Shown here piece after piece: positions 63,106 through 64,000 of a stretch of 64,000 bases of DNA. The translations under genes and the position numbers were made by a program. The stretch spans positions 186,001 to 250,000 of the forward strand of contig CBDCFT010000013.1 of the NCBI GenBank assembly GCA_965216365.1, written 5' to 3'. Origin of the DNA: CBDCFT01 sp965216365. GTDB lineage: Bacteria; Pseudomonadota; Gammaproteobacteria; Arenicellales; CBDCFT01. Numbering within the stretch: the stretch's first letter is position 1; each line of letters starts with the position of its first letter. The notes under the pieces are model-generated. The model searched no databases. It was not told the DNA's origin and was given only the letters and a program-made list of their open reading frames with translations.

Positions 63106-64000
63106 TTACAACAAGTCGAATAGACGCGCGACACCGCCATAACCCCCAACCCACATGCTGCCGTCGTTCGCCATCGCCATGGAAAAGATGTTTTCGGCAA
63201 ATAACCCGTCGGCTTGGTTGAACACGGTGAAACCGTCCGCATCTCTTCTGACCAAGCCTTTGCTGGTACCTATCCACAACCGGTCTTTTTCATCAGTCGC
63301 CAACATGAATATGTGATTTGCAGGCAAACCATCGGCAACGGTGTAATTTTTCCAGGTCGTGCCGTCGAACCGGGCCAGTCCGCCGCCCCAGGTGCCACAC
63401 CAAATCATGCCTCCGTTATCGATGGTAAGTGCGACAATGTAATTTGGGTTATAGGCGACGTCGACGTTTTGCAGGCCTTGTTCCACTTTTTGGCGTGCAT
63501 GGTGATTGGAAACACGTGAAGGATCGCTGTCAAATTGCAACTGATCTCGCACCAACTCATACGCAGCACCCAGGCCATCATCGTGAGACCAGTTTTGCCA
63601 TGTTTCGTCTTTGTACAGGGCAAGCCCGCCCTCGGTGGCGAACCATATATTGCCATCGTTATCTTCGCGCATTGCATACACCCAGTCGTTGGGTAATCCG
63701 GAATCCGTATTTTCCACGGTAAATACATCCCACTTGCTTGGGTCTTTTAGATCGCCACCACGAATTCGATTGGCTCCGGACCATGTGGCGATCCAGACAT
63801 CACCACTTTTTGATTCCAAGGTATCATAGACAAAGGCATCGGCTAATCCATCGGGAATATTATAGTTTTCCCAGGTTTCCGTTTGCTGGTCGAGCAACGA
63901 CAAACCGCCACCATAAGTTCCTACAGCGAGTTGACTTTTTAGCTTGCTGATATGGAATATGCCGTTGGCCAAAAGCCCAGAGCGATTATCGAATAACCGA
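63106..64000 (-). CDS. Beta-propeller sensor-like protein (partial)
   Basis: The frame is open to the window edge, so the N-terminus is missing. At least six repeats of a two-component-regulator-type propeller are visible (GDVWIATWSGANR, GNIWFATEGGLALY, GMIWCGTWGGGLARF, DRLWIGTSKGLVRR, GSMWVGGYGGVARL). The visible part ends soon after the last repeat, so no kinase domain follows it. It is probably a secreted or periplasmic propeller that partners with the cytochromes. It ends 20 nt before the triheme cytochrome start. Confidence 0.8.
   Translation of the reverse strand, partial: RLFDNRSGLLANGIFHISKLKSQLAVGTYGGGLSLLDQQTETWENYNIPDGLADAFVYDTLESKSGDVWIATWSGANRIRGGDLKDPSKWDVFTVENTDSGLPNDWVYAMREDNDGNIWFATEGGLALYKDETWQNWSHDDGLGAAYELVRDQLQFDSDPSRVSNHHARQKVEQGLQNVDVAYNPNYIVALTIDNGGMIWCGTWGGGLARFDGTTWKNYTVADGLPANHIFMLATDEKDRLWIGTSKGLVRRDADGFTVFNQADGLFAENIFSMAMANDGSMWVGGYGGVARLFDLL

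Overview
The window is from a gammaproteobacterium. The evidence is gene order: leuS-lptE-holA-proA-nadD-rsfS-rlmH, maf-rng-nit-tldD-pmbA, fmdB-aspS-nudB-yebC-ruvCAB-ybgC-tolQRAB-pal-cpoB and a tRNA-Lys just beyond, an arrangement typical of Gammaproteobacteria. No order-level marker is present. The electron-transfer genes at the right edge suggest an environmental, redox-versatile bacterium, and the genus cannot be named from the sequence.

Positions 1-28,100 hold conserved housekeeping genes, nearly all on the plus strand and often overlapping by 4 nt. They cover cell wall (end of PBP1B), LPS transport (LptE), aminoacyl-tRNA synthesis (LeuRS, a probably non-discriminating AspRS), DNA polymerase delta, proline and NAD synthesis, ribosome functions, RNase G, TldD/TldE, RuvABC and the complete Tol-Pal system. 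Local oddities are a DUF4279 gene between rsfS and rlmH, a ribbon-helix-helix gene pair where yhdP commonly lies, a frame break in ruvA, and an MlaF-MlaE fusion after cpoB.

Positions 28,100-34,300 form a boundary and a small surface system. An intact tRNA-Lys follows a decayed tRNA-Lys-like copy and precedes a CPA2/Kef-type antiporter. Then come two unusual lipoproteins whose tails are almost only Gly/Ser/Thr and end in 6-7 Asp. They flank a coupled minus-strand pair: a DUF6502-like protein and a BAHT-family O-heptosyltransferase with a four-cysteine iron-finger motif. I infer a lipoprotein heptosylation system; this is the most novel candidate in the window.

Positions 34,300-52,600 hold a sigma-54 two-component pair and, after a decayed kinase fragment, a nine-gene overlapping operon preceded by a well-spaced -24/-12 promoter. 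The operon encodes a receiver-glycosyltransferase fusion, an AlgE-like outer-membrane barrel, a second MurG-like glycosyltransferase, two GT4 enzymes, an MsbA-like exporter and three APH-fold proteins. A convergent gene encodes a nucleotidyltransferase-kinase fusion. I read this as a regulated cell-surface or secreted glycan pathway of unknown product.

Positions 52,600-64,000 are a redox locus: three related Crp/Fnr regulators sharing a CX5C pair, a ChaN-like lipoprotein, a DUF11/NHL secreted protein, a multiheme cytochrome (13 CxxCH plus one CX3CH), a TlpA-like thioredoxin, a triheme cytochrome c and a beta-propeller protein cut by the window edge. Eight of the ten apparent 1-nt frame breaks in the window fall in 54.5-57.7 kb, mostly +1 in short homopolymers, so consensus error is as likely as real gene decay there.
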